A DNA stretch of 64,000 nucleotides from Astrothelium macrocarpum (Eukaryota > Ascomycota > Dothideomycetes > Trypetheliales > Trypetheliaceae): assembly GCA_021030915.1 (NCBI GenBank), contig JAGEMR010000003.1, forward strand, positions 310,001 through 374,000. Reading direction: 5' to 3'. The translations under genes were made by a program, and so were the position numbers. Shown one piece after another: positions 12,801 through 25,583 of this stretch. How positions within the stretch are numbered: position 1 is the stretch's first letter; each line of letters opens with the position of its first letter. The notes under the pieces were generated by a model. The model had not been told where the DNA came from. It did not search any database and saw only the letters and a list, made by a program, of their open reading frames with translations.

Positions 12801-15141
12801 CCACAATGACTACATGTGAGAGTAATTGCGTCAAGATACCGGAGGACCTCAGCTTTGTCGAAGCAGCCTGCATGGCGACGGTTTATTGCACGGTCATTTA
12901 TTCTCTTATTGACAAGGCACAGATCGAAAAGGGTCAGGTAAGTCTTGGAGATACAATTTCAGACTCAAGGCAGACCCACCTGACATATGAAATAGACCGT
13001 TCTAATACATAGTGCTTGTGGAGGTGTTGGTATCGCGGCCATCCAAATCTGGTATGTCTTACGTTGATTACAAGCTAGATCCGATCTTGCGCTAACTTTA
13101 TTTAGCCGAATGCTAGGCGCAGAGGTAGTTGCTAACCCAGTTTCAACGGTTAATATTGATTTGGCTGACAGTGGCAGCAGATCTATTGTACGGTGGGAAG
13201 TGAGGTAAAGGCCACGCACCTTATGCGTGTCTATGGTATTCCGAGGGATTGTATTTTCAATTCCCGTGATCTCACGTTTCAGAGGGATTTATATCAGGCA
13301 ACTAACGGACGCGGTGTTGATGTTGTGTTAAATTCCCTATCCGGCGAGTTACTCCATGCAAGCTGGCAATGCGTGGCTCCGTTCGGCTGCATGATTGAGA
13401 TTGGTAAACGTGACCTAATAGGGAAGGGGGCACTGGCTCTTGACCTGTTCCAGCACAACCGTACATATTTCGGAGTCGATTTTGCGCAGATTTGTGTTGA
13501 AAGGCCTTACATTGCGTCCCGGTAGGTTCCATTTCTGACATGGTTGGCACCAGGCATATAATTAACTGTGGAAAGACTCCTCAAGCGATCCATGGAACTG
13601 TACGAGCGCGGCGAAATCAAACCGATCAACCCGATCACCCAATTTGAAGCCAGTAAGGTCGAAGACGCTATGCGATTCATGCAAAAGGGTAGTCACATTG
13701 GCAAAGTGGCTGTCACATTCCCGGATAATCCAGAAGAAGTGCCTGCGCAGGCATCAGACCAGAGCTTCAAATTTCAAGAAGATGCGTCATACCTTCTTAT
13801 TGGTGGTTTGGGCGGTCTTGGACAGGCGATCGCTATTTGGATGGCCGAGACAGGGGCTCGCGAGAGTCAGTCGCAATCGCAAGCTTTGAGACCGATTAGG
13901 CACTGGCTAACGGTAATTCTCAGTTGTCTTTCTCTCGCGATCGTCCAGCGATCTTGAGCGATATGCGGCATTTGTCAAAGAGCTCAAGTATCTTGGATGT
14001 ACCGCACTGTTGATTCCAGGCAGCGTTGCAGATATTCAGGCAGTGAACACAGCCATCGACGCAGCAACGAGACCCATTCGGGGCGTTATGCAAGCTTCCA
14101 TGGTACTGAAGGTTCGTGGATATTTGTAGAAAGTCAGCACATGCTTTTCCAAGCTGACATAATTAGGACACTGCTTTGCCTTCCATGTCTTTTGAGGACT
14201 GGCAGACAGTGGCGAAACCAAAAGTTGAGGGAACATGGAATCTTCACGAGGCATTCCTGAAAAAGAAGATAAAGCTGGAATTTTTCCTCATGTTCAGCAG
14301 TTCTAGCGGTTTGGTTGGCCAGGCAGGCCAGGCTAACTATGCCGCATGTAACACGTTCCTGGATGCTTTTGCACAGTTCCGTCGAGCGCAAAATCTTCCG
14401 GCAGCTGTGGTCGACATTGGTCTCATGGGAGACATTGGCTATGTCAGTCGTAATGCCAATATTCTCGAGTATTTCCGCATGACTTCCACGCATGTCTTAT
14501 ATGAGCAGGATCTGCTCGAGTCCATTCAGCTTATGATTGAGCGATCGAAGCCTGATCCCTTAATGCATGCGTCATGCTCTTCTGAAAGGGCAGGAAATTA
14601 CGAATACGTCAATAAAGGTCAGCTAGCGATCGGCCTGCGCTCTACGCAGGCCCTTTCGATACCAGAGAATCGTACAATTTGGAAGAATGATCCTCGGATG
14701 GCTTCATATCGCAACATGGAATCACAAGGCAGCTCTGCAGCTATTTCGACCAATGAACAGCTTAAGCATTTCATTACTGACGCATCGCGGAATCCAAGCA
14801 TACTTGACTCCGATGATGCTGGCACCTTCCTGGCAACGGAGATTGGTAAGACACTTTTTGGATTCATGATGCGCGATGAGGATACACTCAATTTGCAGGA
14901 ATCCCCCAGCGCTCTCGCAGTAGACTCTCTCGTCTCGATCGAGTTGCGAAACTGGTTCAAGTCTCGGTTGGGACTCGATGTCACGGTATTGGAGATTCTC
15001 GGTTCAAGCAGCATTCTTGAGCTAGGAAGGCATTCTGCAATGATGCTCAAGAAAAGGATCACGCCTGAAACTGCACCAGAAGATACTCAGCAGATTGATC
15101 GCGAAGGTAATCAGAAATATCTGGCCATGAAAGCCCCTTGA
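6808..15141 (+). CDS. Highly reducing type I polyketide synthase (KS-AT-DH-MT-ER-KR-ACP)
   Basis: Fifteen exons, 2,528 residues. Introns: 7173-7227, 7418-7466, 7586-7640, 8155-8204, 8329-8377, 8463-8516, 8545-8599, 11633-11677, 12938-12995, 13052-13105, 13125-13180, 13522-13575, 13866-13923, 14112-14166; each splice restores a conserved motif and the coding sum is divisible by three. Ketosynthase: TACSSS Cys232, ECHGTGT His368, KPNVGHTEG His403. Acyltransferase: FTGQGAQW and GHSSGE Ser670. Dehydratase: His975, Asp1142 in DFAFQ, but the usual HxxxGxxxxP reads HDISQDIVFP (Gly replaced by Gln). C-methyltransferase: LEVGAGTGG near 1405. Enoyl reductase: HSACGGVGIA near 1911. Ketoreductase: GGLGGLG near 2121 and Tyr2262 in QANYAACN. 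C-terminal ACP: phosphopantetheine Ser2458 in AVDSL. There is no thioesterase, as usual for this class, so release needs a trans-acting enzyme. Predicted product: a reduced, possibly C-methylated chain; its identity cannot be told. Start is the first in-frame ATG. Confidence 0.95.
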
Positions 15142-16484
15142 GTAGCGGGAAATCGCGGAGCTGGGTGTGACGTTGGGGTGCCTTGCATCAGAAAACGCAG
15201 TATATTTGCAAAAATGTCTTTTCTTCAACCATGTTGCTGTTTCTCCGGAGCATGCCGATAAGCCTGGGTCTAAAATTCGAATGCCGACATCATGTCGCGA
15301 CTCTTTTGAATCGCAAATTCTTCTGCATCATAGTTTAACAAGGAATAACATACCATCCGAATTGCATGTTGGAAAAAGCGTAAACGATACGTTCAAATAA
15401 AGGTATCTATGAGACAACGTGTGGTACAAAAGATCTCTGTAATCTGTGGTGCCAAATTTCAGGATAATCGAGTTCCGACGTTCGATCGAGGCTGAGCCGG
15501 CAACTACGAGACGGTCGCCAGACGGTCCATAATACCTTAGCATTACTTTTGTTTTTTTACCTCGCCAAGGACCTTCAGGTAAGATGATCTGACAAGGGAC
15601 GGAGTATTAATTTATCCGGTTACCGGATGATGACTGTGCACGTGCTCGAATTTGGCTCCACCACCAAACATGTCACAAATTTGGGCGCAATTGACGAATG
15701 AGATAGCAACCATCTACTCTTGGCAAGATCTTAACTATATGCGAGTTCTTTGACAACTTCGCGAATGAGGCAAGTAGCGAAGCATCCGAGGATAAGGAGG
15801 TTTGACAAAGGGGCGTATCACTTTGATCATCACACACCACAGACTTTGAACGAAAGTGTCGAACTGCGCTGATTGTTTAACGCTTTAAATGATAATCGAT
15901 CGACTTCAAAGCTTTGGGGTTTGGGGAGAAAGTTTCAAAAAATCGATTAAAGTTCATAAGAATTCGCGGCTATCTCCTGTTCTATTCTTGCTGTTGCCCC
16001 CAGCCTCAACGGCTTTCAATCAAATGAGATCTTTCTCTGTATGCCCAGCTATGCTAATTGATCAAGCCACTGACCTCATAGTAGCACGGCACACTCGGGG
16101 GATAACACAGCCATCGGATCTTTGGCGATGCTGCAGCTCGTTGGTCGTTGGTGGTGTCACCCGGTTGCCCCTGGCATTATGTGGGTTGCAGGTTATCTTC
16201 CTGTATTATGCTCAGCTCGCAGGCCTTAGTACCCCAATGTCCCACAATAGTATGCATTAGGATAGCGTGCATTGGATTGGTAAGAGGCACAGCATCTGAA
16301 CAAGGCTGGCACTTTCGTCAGACTTAGCCCCATAGCATGGTCCACCATTAAATGGAGTTCATCTCATCAGGTGCTAAATTTCATTCTGCTTCCATGGTTG
16401 ACAATTTGACAGCTAGAAAAAATTTCTTTCGCAGCGTGAAGTTTTTGCGTTTTATTTATAACGTAAAAAACACGCCTTCATGAA
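15142..16484. other. Intergenic stretch downstream of the PKS
   Basis: About 1.3 kb. It holds the PKS 3' region (AATAAAG-like signal near 15397) and presumably the promoter of the next gene. A 123-codon open frame at 15889-16260 shows no recognisable family features. No release or tailoring enzyme for the PKS is found here. Confidence 0.5.
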
Positions 16485-17964
16485 ATGCTCTCTGGCGTAG
16501 CGGCCTTTCTCCTATTTCTTCGCCTTACAAGTACGACGGACGTCAATTTTGATTCCCACAGTAAGCTTTCAATGGTGTTGGTGTGCAAATGACCTCATCA
16601 TTTAACCACGATCAGACATTTTCACCCGCGCATCTTCAAATTGCACATCAGGACCATTCACATCCTCGCTCGGCCTTACTTTTCAAGTGAACTGCAGCAG
16701 CAATTTTGACAAAGATTACCAAGCCGCAGTCTCGAAACCCTTTCTCGATGTTGATGAATGCTTCGAAGGCTGCGCATATGCAAGGCAATGCTATGCAGTG
16801 CGTTTCGACGTCCCCAGCGGCAACTGTTCCTACTACAATAGCAGTAGCCTTCCCATTGGTGTCCAGGGAGATCTGCAGTCCGCTGCTGGGTTCCACGTCG
16901 CGTTTGTAGAGCCTGTTGATCAACTGACCGACACATTTGATACTCAATGCCCTTACACAAATGGTAGCTCTCAGATAATCAACGGTGTGGAATTTACTAT
17001 CCACTGCGGCCTCGATGAGCCTTACAACGATTACTGCCCTAACGGTGAGCCGCTCAACCCAAATGCCGGTACCTTGGGGGCCTGTCCTGTACATTTAGAC
17101 AGTTTGAGCGACTGTATGGAATATTGCACCAATAGCCATCCACTTTGCGCCAGTGTGAGCTGGAATCCAGATTTGCAGGCTGGATATGGAAACTGCTATC
17201 CAAAGAATGGCTGGCCAAGCGAAGGTTTTAACACAGCTCAAGGCAACACCAGCTTTGGCGAGTTGATCTGGGCGCACACTGCCGTCGCCCGTATTGCCAA
17301 CGGATCGAGCATCAGGATTAATTGCGCAAATCAAGCAAAGATCTTTGCGTCGAATGGGAAAGAGTTTTTAACCAGCTGCAATGTGTCTATGGCAGAACAC
17401 AACATTACCATCTCGCACCAGGACTCTTTGCAGGATTGTATTGACAGTTGTGCCACGTGGAGCAACGGGTCGTGCATCGGCGTTCAATATGACACACAGA
17501 TGACGAACGGTTGGGAGAACTGCTACCTCCAGAATGCGACTGCGCCGATGCAGGTTGCGCTGGGACCAGACTTCACGGTTGCGCTATTGAGCTCAATAAG
17601 CGGATCTTCCGGGCTTTCCCCACCCGTAGACTCATCGAGCTCCAAAAGTACGATGGCAGGTACGATAGCAGGTGCTGTCGTTGGTGGTGTCGCCGTTCTG
17701 GCGCTTCTCGTCACTGCATTGTGGTGGGTTCCGAGGAGAAAGAAGCGAAGACGGGCTGCGGGAGTAGCAGTACCAGACCAAGGGCACTACGAAGCCTTTG
17801 GAAAGGCCGAGCTGGACGCCAAAGAGAGTCGCCCACCTCCCATTGAAATGGAAGCACCAAAATTGCCTGCCGAGATGGACGCGACAAATTTACTTGCTTT
17901 ACCGAAGGTGCCGAGCTCGCCTGTTGAATTGGATAGCAGAGAACAAGTAGAAGCACCGGAATAG
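16485..17964 (+). CDS. Cysteine-rich type I membrane protein with three PAN/apple-like units
   Basis: Two exons (16485-16560, 16616-17964; 474 residues). Starting at 16485 gives a signal peptide (MLSGVAAFLLFLRL); an upstream ATG at 16480 meets a stop after six codons. The ectodomain holds three successive units with Cys patterns such as DECFEGC, SDCMEYC and QDCIDSC, each followed by a C-S/V-x-hydrophobic stretch and a late Cys, resembling fungal PAN/apple-like modules. Many N-x-S/T sites suggest heavy glycosylation. A Ser-rich stalk precedes a single transmembrane segment near residues 372-396 (Ala/Gly/Val-rich), then a basic stop-transfer (RRKKRRR) and a roughly 75-residue acidic, proline-rich tail. 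Likely a cell-surface adhesin or sensor (inference). The intron has a clean GTAAGC donor and an ATCAG acceptor. Confidence 0.8.
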
Positions 17965-18527
17965 GCTCTGTTGATATCGTTGCTTTTATCTGCCACACAG
18001 GCCAAGGTTGGCTGTGGGGCTACTTACGTTGAAGCAAAGAGCACCTCGATAATGAGATAAGAGAACGCTGGGCTCCCACAATCCTTTTTCATCGCATAGG
18101 GCGGACGAATGATGCGGTGCTCATGAGTAAAGAGGGCGGTGTCTGGTAGGCATAGGGCTTTTTATCCGACAAGGTGGATATCTTGCTTGGATCACTCTAA
18201 AAGTGTCAGCACGAGAAGCTTTCCACATACGCTGTTGTAATTCGAAGATACAGTATGAAAAAGCCAAGCCTTTTACGGCTGTTGCTAAAATAATATAAAA
18301 CTCGATATGCGTGGAAAAAGTACAGATATTCCGGCCTTCAAGACATAATAACCTTTCCCTGCCAGCCGGAGTAGGAGAGTTTTCCCAGCCCAAATCTATT
18401 TCTAATTTACGATTCTACAAAAGGGTATCTATTTTTAATTGTTTTTTCACTCGCTTCCAACAGCGCCTACCGTTTCCATGGCAAGATTTGGTTGCGGTCT
18501 GCCTGCAGACTCGTCTAACACCTCGCG
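17965..18527. other. Convergent intergenic region
   Basis: Lies between the 3' ends of the PAN-like gene (+) and LRO1 (-). No gene is recognised. Confidence 0.5.
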
Positions 18528-20675
18528 TTAGTTCTCAGGCTCGATAGCTTGATCCGTAGGCGGATCATCAGATGGTTCGTCGTCATATATCTTGACCTTT
18601 TCCGCATATTCGTAGATGTTGGAAACTATCGTCTCTTCGATGAGATCTCCTCTACCGCCTGCCACCCTCAAAATCATGTCGTTCAAAGACGACCGACCCA
18701 GAATGTCGACATGATCCGCTGATTTGGAATATTAGAAACTTGGCTAAAAATCTAGAGATGAGAGGAATTACCAGTGTTTGGTCCGCCCCGAGGACTGAAT
18801 CTATCAGGCTCGTGTGGCATTTCATAGGTGGTAATCTTCACACCGGCTGGGTTGTAGCGTTTCATCTTCCAACCTTTGGCGCACATGTAGCCGCTCGATA
18901 ATAGATTTACTGTTCCGTCTCCTTCTCCCATAATGACACCATGGTCGATGTCGCCAGACGTGAGGCCAGCATCGATTGTGACATTAGACGGACGAAACGC
19001 CGTGTAAGCGTCATCATCAGATGTGTCAGACTTTGACAAACCGTTGCTAGTGAGACTTCCAGAATACGGCTCATCGCGATAGTAATAAGCTCGTTCGGTC
19101 GGCTTACCCATTCCGTAAAAGCAATAGATCTTGAGAGTCGAAGCGAGCGGCAACCTTGTCTCAAGAGGATTCAACCATTTCGAAGGAATCAAGTTATTCT
19201 CTTCCACCTCTCGACGAGTGTGAGCGACACCAAAAGAATAATTCTGAGTCACCATATCCTGGAACCATGGCTCGGCATGACGAAAGAGATAGGGCATTGC
19301 TTCACCCACCGTCATGTTCTGGCGTGATGCAGCTTGTGAAAGCGGATGAGAGGCATTTTCAAGCTGTTCACGAAATCGTATGAACGTTCCGAAAGATGTC
19401 TCTTGGTCGGGACGATCGTCTGGCGCCCAAGTGCTGTTGCCCCATACCAGATCACCACCAATGGGAAGCATGCTTGAGAGACCAGGGAAAGCACGTAAAA
19501 TCTCTGCGCGTTCATTTCGTGAGAGGAACTTCTCGAGTCCGTATACTGCAAATGCGTTGAGCTGCGCTGTGTCCTTCATCTCACCAGATAATAGGGCGGG
19601 AATGTCCTTGAGCGCACCAAGCATACAGCCGCTTATGTTAATCCAGGAGTCGACGAAAGTGTCAACCCATTGAGGACCACCGTCACCATGTCCAGCAGTT
19701 TCCACCCAATGGAAAAAGTAGTAGAGAACCTGGGATCCCATACTATGCGAAAGTAACACGACTTTTCTTCCTGAGATTTTGGTGGCAAGCTCGATATGCG
19801 CTTTCAATCGTGAGAAGTATTGGTCCCGTTTTTCATAATTCATATATGATAGTCTCCAGTCATATGCTGCAGTAAAGGCATTGGTCGGGTCATAGCCTAT
19901 CGTGGCCAGATTTTCCAGGATCTTATTCCAGATCCAGTAGCCCGTAATAAAGAAATCGGCGGCGTCGAAGCCTTGTGAAGCTCGTAGCTTGATGCCTGGT
20001 GGATCAAGACCTGTACGTTTATCAACCATTACATGCCTTTTCCATTTCGCTTTGTCCAGAACCAGGGCCCTCATCATGGTCCAACTACCCCACAATCGTT
20101 TTCTAAAATACGGTTGTGATTCTTCATCGGTGCTCCAGCTCTCCAGGCCGGTTGAGATGACACCTGGTATCATGATAACCGGGTGATGGGCTTTGATCCC
20201 TTGTGACTGAGCATGTAGCCCAACGGCGAAGGAGTCATAGTTGACAGCGTCTCGTTCATGTTTCTGTACAAAGGCATAAATTGTAAGCCTTCCGCAAATG
20301 CGAGTCAGTCCCTCTGTCTGGGCCCAGAAAGGTGACAGCCTGTGATTTACTTACTTGGATATCTCTGGCATCTTTTATTAATCCAGCTGGAAGAACGTCT
20401 ATCAAAGAGTCCAAGTTCATGTCGGTTAGGGAGCTCAGATCAATCATATCGTTGTTGCTCGCAAACAATCCTGCCACTAGGATGCCAAAAAGCCCGCCCA
20501 GACCAAAGATCCAGACATGCCATCTCTTGCTTCTCGTCCTCGACTTGCTGAGTTTGTGTAACTTATTGGCATCAACAACGCGGTATTCTTCTCCAGGAGC
20601 TGGTGTCGGCTCGCGTGAAGGCTCTGGAGAATCCTCTGAAGGCCGAAAAATTCGCCGGCGGAGAACTCCAGCCAT
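18528..20675 (-). CDS. LRO1: Phospholipid:diacylglycerol acyltransferase
   Basis: Exons in transcription order: 20675-20355, 20263-18772, 18718-18528 (introns 20264-20354 and 18719-18771); 667 residues, against about 660 for yeast Lro1. The protein makes triacylglycerol by moving an acyl group from phospholipid to diacylglycerol in the ER. Visible features: a basic, proline-rich cytosolic N-terminus, one transmembrane anchor near residues 51-74, the conserved PGVISTGLESW entry motif, the nucleophile Ser281 in LLSHSMGSQ, the acidic motif MGEGDGTVNLL, and the catalytic His in ADHVDILG, which is reached only after splicing the last intron. The extreme C-terminus is acidic. It is divergent from NAA30 across 190 bp. 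Confidence 0.95.
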
Positions 20676-20865
20676 GGCGCATCACAGCAACCCACGGATC
20701 TAAAAACCAGGTGGAGTCCAATAAGGTGTGTGGACGGTTGCAGGTGTTGTGACTGTTTATTCGGAGCTTCGCCGCAGCTTCGCTTGTTTGTACCTGAATC
20801 TTTGCGCCTCAGCAGACGACGTCATCCTTCCATCCCACCTTTTGTTGCACCATTTACCATCTGGG
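20676..20865. promoter_or_regulatory. Shared divergent promoter LRO1/NAA30
   Basis: Only 190 bp separate the two divergent start codons, so both promoters and leaders must lie or overlap here. Confidence 0.6.
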
Positions 20866-21555
20866 ATGAGCAGCGATAATGCTCAATCGCAATCCTCAAG
20901 CAATAAGGAGGTTCCGGAGCTGCGCTTTGTTCAATACGATAACAAGCGAGAGGATGAGTTGCTTCCTCAAATCCGGCAGCTAATCTCGAAAGACCTATCC
21001 GAGCCGTACAGTATTTACGTTTACCGCTACTTTTTATACCAATGGGGTGATTTGTGCTTTCTTGTAATGGCAATAGTGTTTTGAGGATTCAATACAAGCT
21101 AATCACATCTATAGGCGCTTGACAAGGCTGACAAGCTTGTGGGCGTTGTTGTTTGTAAACTGGAGCCCCATCGCGGAGGTCCTCTGAGAGGCTACATAGC
21201 CATGCTGGCAACTCAAGAAGCACATCGCGGCAAAGGCATTGCTACGAAGCTTGTGAGCATGGCTATAGAAGCCATGCAAGCACGAGATGCGGATGAGGTA
21301 TTTCGTCAGATCTCAAGCCATTTGAAATTAGTCGCTGACTAAGACGATTAGGTTGCGCTTGAGACAGAGGTCACGAATGTTGCGTCGAACAAATTGTATG
21401 AGCGCTTGGGTTTCTTAAGAACCAAGCGCTTGCACAGATACTATCTCAATGGCAATACCGCTTATAGACTGGTGTTGTATCTGAAGGAGGGAACTGCTTT
21501 GAAACAGTACGACGATTATCTTCTGGACCCGTCGGAGATGCCACATTCAGGTTAA
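20866..21555 (+). CDS. NAA30: N-terminal acetyltransferase catalytic subunit (NatC, Mak3/Naa30)
   Basis: Three exons (20866-21063, 21115-21297, 21352-21555), 194 residues, a normal family length. GNAT fold: YSIYVYRYFLYQWGDL at the start of the domain, GVVVCKLEPHRGG, the acetyl-CoA loop HRGKGIATKL (R-x-x-G-x-A), then ETEVTNVASNKLYERLGF and RYYLNG, the typical Naa30 block. It acetylates nascent proteins starting Met-hydrophobic, with Naa35 and Naa38 as partners on the ribosome. The first 20 or so residues are Ser/Gln-rich and unconserved. It is convergent with the condensin gene downstream. Confidence 0.92.
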
Positions 21556-21733
21556 GTCCAGCTGGCCGTAGTGTCATATAAAGTCGATGGAAAGAGGATC
21601 TCTTGTATTCAAAGACTGAGCAGGCCCCAAAAAAGTGAATACAAACTCCTACAACATCCGGTGCAGCCAGTCCAAAGCAACGCTACAATTCCACAACACC
21701 ATTTCCTTACCGAACCCATTGGATTTATTTACC

Positions 21734-24700
21734 TCATGCAGTTGCTCGAATTATCTGAAAGCCCTCCGCTATCTGTTTCTGAATCTCTTCGTCTTTGTGC
21801 TGCAAAAGCCCTAAGGCGTATGCAACATCATTCCACTGTCTCTCCGTCTCACATCTTGGTAGCCGGGCTGCGAGTTTGTTCGCCAGCTGCTTAGCATGTT
21901 TATCCTATCATCTCAATTAGCCTGTTCAATCTCACAACGGATTTCGATCGCTCTTACCTTCTCCACGAATCCAGCCAAAAACTTCACGATCCTTCTAAAT
22001 CCTTCCTCTTCCAACTCTCCATCAGCGCTCAAGAGACTGAACATGTCCACGAAATGATTGTACACCGCATTATCCTTACCAGCCAGTTCGGTAAAGAACA
22101 TGCGCGTCAAGTCGCTGATCTTCTTGTCCGCGTCTTCCAGACACTTCGCCATCTCGCCCAGCTGTCCCTTGACCTTGACCTGTCCAGCCAGAATCAAGAA
22201 AGTCAACGTCATCAAGCACGTCCGCTTCACTCTCGCATCTCCATCACTTAATCTCCTGTATAAAAAGTCCGTATTCTCGTCCAAGAGGTGATTGAAGCAT
22301 ACCGCCATATCTCCCAAAGCAATGACCAAATTACCTCTCGTTATAGCGTCCTGACTGCGTTCTAGTACAGTCAAGAGCAAGCCAAGATGCTGCTCACAGT
22401 ATTCTGAGCTCACACACATCAATTTAGCCATGCAAAGCGCGGCTTGCGCCTGCAACTCGCGATGCGGATATTGTGTATTGTTCGCACAGATCTCTGCCGC
22501 CATTGGACCGAACGAGGACAGAATAGCATGGGGAGAGTACAGCAATTCTCGTTCGCGGATCGAATTGATAGCATCAGTAAAATCATCCTCTGTCGTACCG
22601 GCCATGAGATCGAGTTCATCTTGTTCTTCTGCCGGTTCGTCTGGTTTACCCTTCTGGCCACCCTTCTTTCCAGATGGCGGAGGATTCTTCGAGGGAGAGG
22701 CCGCCGGCTTGGCAGTCTTCTCTTTTTCGGCTTTCCTTCGCTTAAAGTCGAGTTCGCAAAGCTCAAGATGGACTATTTGCTTTATTGCCACATGCCCCAC
22801 AATAAACAACAGCTGGGCGAGGGCCAAACCGGAATTTTGCTTGGTCCCATGCTCTTCGGTTTCTGATGGAGTCTCGGGGGGAGGTGTGTGCAGGCCAGTC
22901 TGGTCGTCAATTGTCGAAGTTTCCTGCGTAGGCTGGCTTTGCTGGAACACCTTCTTGGTTTTCCGCTGTATGATTTCTGTGCAGAGTACATCCGGGTGTT
23001 TTGACAGTGCGTATATTGCACCAACGGCTTGTTCGGCAACTCCAAACCATTCCTTACTATCCGACTCAACTTGCGTTACAGCAGCCAATTTCATGAGGAC
23101 TGCGTGGTCATTGGGTAATCGTGTGGTCACAGTCTTGTTCTCTAATCCTTTGGACTGCCGCCCACCCGCGTTGATTCTCCTCAGGGCAACACACGTATAT
23201 CTTGCAAGTCCCAGATCCGACCTTCCGTGTGAGCCTAAACCAATCTTCAAGCATGTCTCCATGTCTCGAACGACGATTTCGGGATCTGCCAAAGCCAACA
23301 TTCCGACGACAATAATGGCACCCCTTCTTTGCTTTGCTGATATTTCCTTTTTTTGTACACCATACACCTGCCACAACTTTTCAATAATTGCCTCGCCGAT
23401 CAGCTCTTGCTTCATCATTGTTGCCAAAAGTTGCTCAAGACTAGTTAGCTCAGCAGGAGACGCGCCAAACGTCAAGGAAATCATGTTCCGAGCTACATAG
23501 TTTGCAGCGTCATTTGCGGAAAAATGATCGGGAGCGTCGAAGAAGAGTCCCTTGTAACACTCGATAAGATGCGTTTGCACGCCTTTTCCTTCGTCGCTGT
23601 TTCCTTTGGTCCATATTAAACGCAACATTCGTCGAATACCAGCACGAGCAGTCTCAAGCTTATATGCATCAAGGATGACGAAAAAGTCCATAGCTTCAAT
23701 GATTTCGGATTTATTCTTCGAGGCAAGGAGCTGTGTGACAATAGGAGATGCCTCGTGGATGACTTTGATGAAACTGAGCGCTTCAGTATAGTACCGATAT
23801 GTTAATTGAAGTTTATTCATTGCCTCAGTCGTAGCAGCCTCTGCTGCGACCTTCTCGAGTGCTGCTGCCCTTTGTTCTTCACTCATTGGCGCTGGTTCCT
23901 GATTTGATTCCTGCTCAAGCTGGGTCTTATCATCAAGAAGTCCCTCATCAACTTGGGTCTCGTTTGACGTCTTTTCGCCAGGTCCATTGGCTCCGACAGA
24001 TGGTTGCAGAGCGTCCATTTCCTTTTGACAAGCTTGAAGCCGCATATCCCATTCCTTGTATGAAAGTTGACCACCGTGGAGAACTCCAAATGGATGAGTA
24101 GAGACCAGCTTACCAAGAAGCTTGATGGCATTGCGTCTGACATTGCTGCTTTTATCTTCCAGGCTACGGGCTGCAAGTTCCGCGGCACTTTGCCTTCGCT
24201 TTGGGAATTTCTGCTCCAAATCACATAGTTTGACACAGACCTGTATCGCGCGGCATCGGCAATACGGATTCACATCCATGAATCGTTCCTCGAGCACATC
24301 GAAAAATGCATTAATCTGGCCCTTGTGATTTTCACTCCGTTCTTCCTCTTCTTGCTTACTCAACATAGTAATCAGATTTCCGCATACTTCAATGATGGCA
24401 CACCGTAGAGTGTAGGACTCGCTGTCTAGAAGTTTTGCAAGCAACATCATTTGCTTAATAACAAGTCTTGGCGCGAGCTCGGATATTTTGGTGACAAAAG
24501 TAGAGACGGATTTCGGGCCTTTCAAGTCATTGCTATTGAATTCCTTGTTACTGAGCTCTCTGAGGATCTCTTCGGTAAGTTGTGGATGGTCGTATTGTTC
24601 TGCTAAAATGTGGAGAAACTCGGCCATTGGCTCGGGAAGATGCTCAAAGTACGAAAGATTCTGGATGATCGACGTTTGCGCACCTAAAGGTCGAGTCAGC

Positions 24701-25583
24701 ACCGATTGTATATCGTCGCTTTCATTTTGAAAGACGTTAGCGTGGTCATGTTCGTACCGAAACCATGACCATGATGCTTGACAGCAATGCATAGAACCTT
24801 GAATGCGTGCATCCGTATGGCTGTATTCTTCACTCGAGCCTCATTTTCAAGGATGAGATATACTGGCCTGGTGAATAGGCTTATGAATGTATCTCGTTCA
24901 GACGTTGTGAGAAAGATTTTAGCCAGCTTCAATTTCAGAACCTTGGTCATAATATCTAAAGCCGTTTGTAGTTGTGACGATGAGTCCCAAGTCGTTTCTT
25001 TATTTGCTCCCGTCTTTGACTTTGCTCCTTTTCCTCCTCGACCACGACTAGGAGCACCGGAAGAGGGCTTTTCGGCCGCTTTGGTCTCGACCGCCGCAAT
25101 AGCCCATTGTAGAAGGAATCCAAAGATTTCTAGTATCTGCTTATATTGTTGTGTAGAATCTTGTTCTTCCGTATCCAACTCATGATGTACTACATCTGCC
25201 TCAGCAGAGAGACCCGAAACGATCAAGTCGAGGACCTTGCTTAAGGAGCTCGGAGGAAGATAAGATGTCGATCTGGAAAGTTTGAAGAGCAAACAGTTAG
25301 GTTCATGTATATACGACTGATTTTGTACGGGGATAATGGGTGCACACTTGAGTAGAAACTGCAAAGAATCGAACGACGATTTGTTGCTGATTGCTTCAGG
25401 GTTCTCGGCAACAGCATCGACAATCGGATTCAGTGCTTGATTAATAACAGCCGCAGAGAGTGACTCTGGGTCCGACTCGCAATCAAGTAATGCCGAGTCT
25501 GCCTCAGGAGTCGGAATGCTGGCTGGATCGTCCAGGTAGGTCTTGAGAGCGTCATTTACGTCGAAATCGTTACTGCTGTCCAT
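21734..25583 (-). CDS. YCS4: Condensin complex subunit 1 (Cnd1/Ycs4, CAP-D2)
   Basis: Exons 25583-24758, 24683-21958, 21889-21734 (introns 24684-24757 and 21890-21957), 1,235 residues. HEAT-repeat regulatory subunit of condensin, needed for mitotic chromosome compaction. The N-terminal FDVNDALKTYL and SFDSLQFLLKCAPI blocks and the central SYFEHLPEPMAEFLHILAEQ, KGPKSVSTF and IVRDMETCLKIGL segments are typical of Cnd1. The last intron was placed because splicing reads on into LAARLPRCETERQWNDVAYA, the conserved Cnd1 C-terminus; without it translation stops early. Acidic/basic low-complexity linkers lie near the middle and before the C-terminal HEAT block. The start is the first ATG (MDSSNDFD); the frame is open further upstream but has no ATG. 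Divergent from CDC7. Confidence 0.93.

Noticed and set aside
24..15141. A biosynthetic cluster joining the racemase-like gene and the PKS
   Set aside because: They are separated by 5.4 kb including a transposon, and no tailoring enzymes or regulator are present; proximity alone is not enough.
21913..21960. Early C-terminus of the condensin subunit (ending ...EIEQAN)
   Set aside because: A GTAAGA donor right after FVEK and an acceptor at 21890 continue into the conserved Cnd1 C-terminus, so this end is intronic read-through.
22430..23500. 356-codon plus-strand frame opposite the condensin gene
   Set aside because: Antisense shadow; Cys/Ser-rich with no domain, while the minus strand encodes a conserved HEAT-repeat protein.
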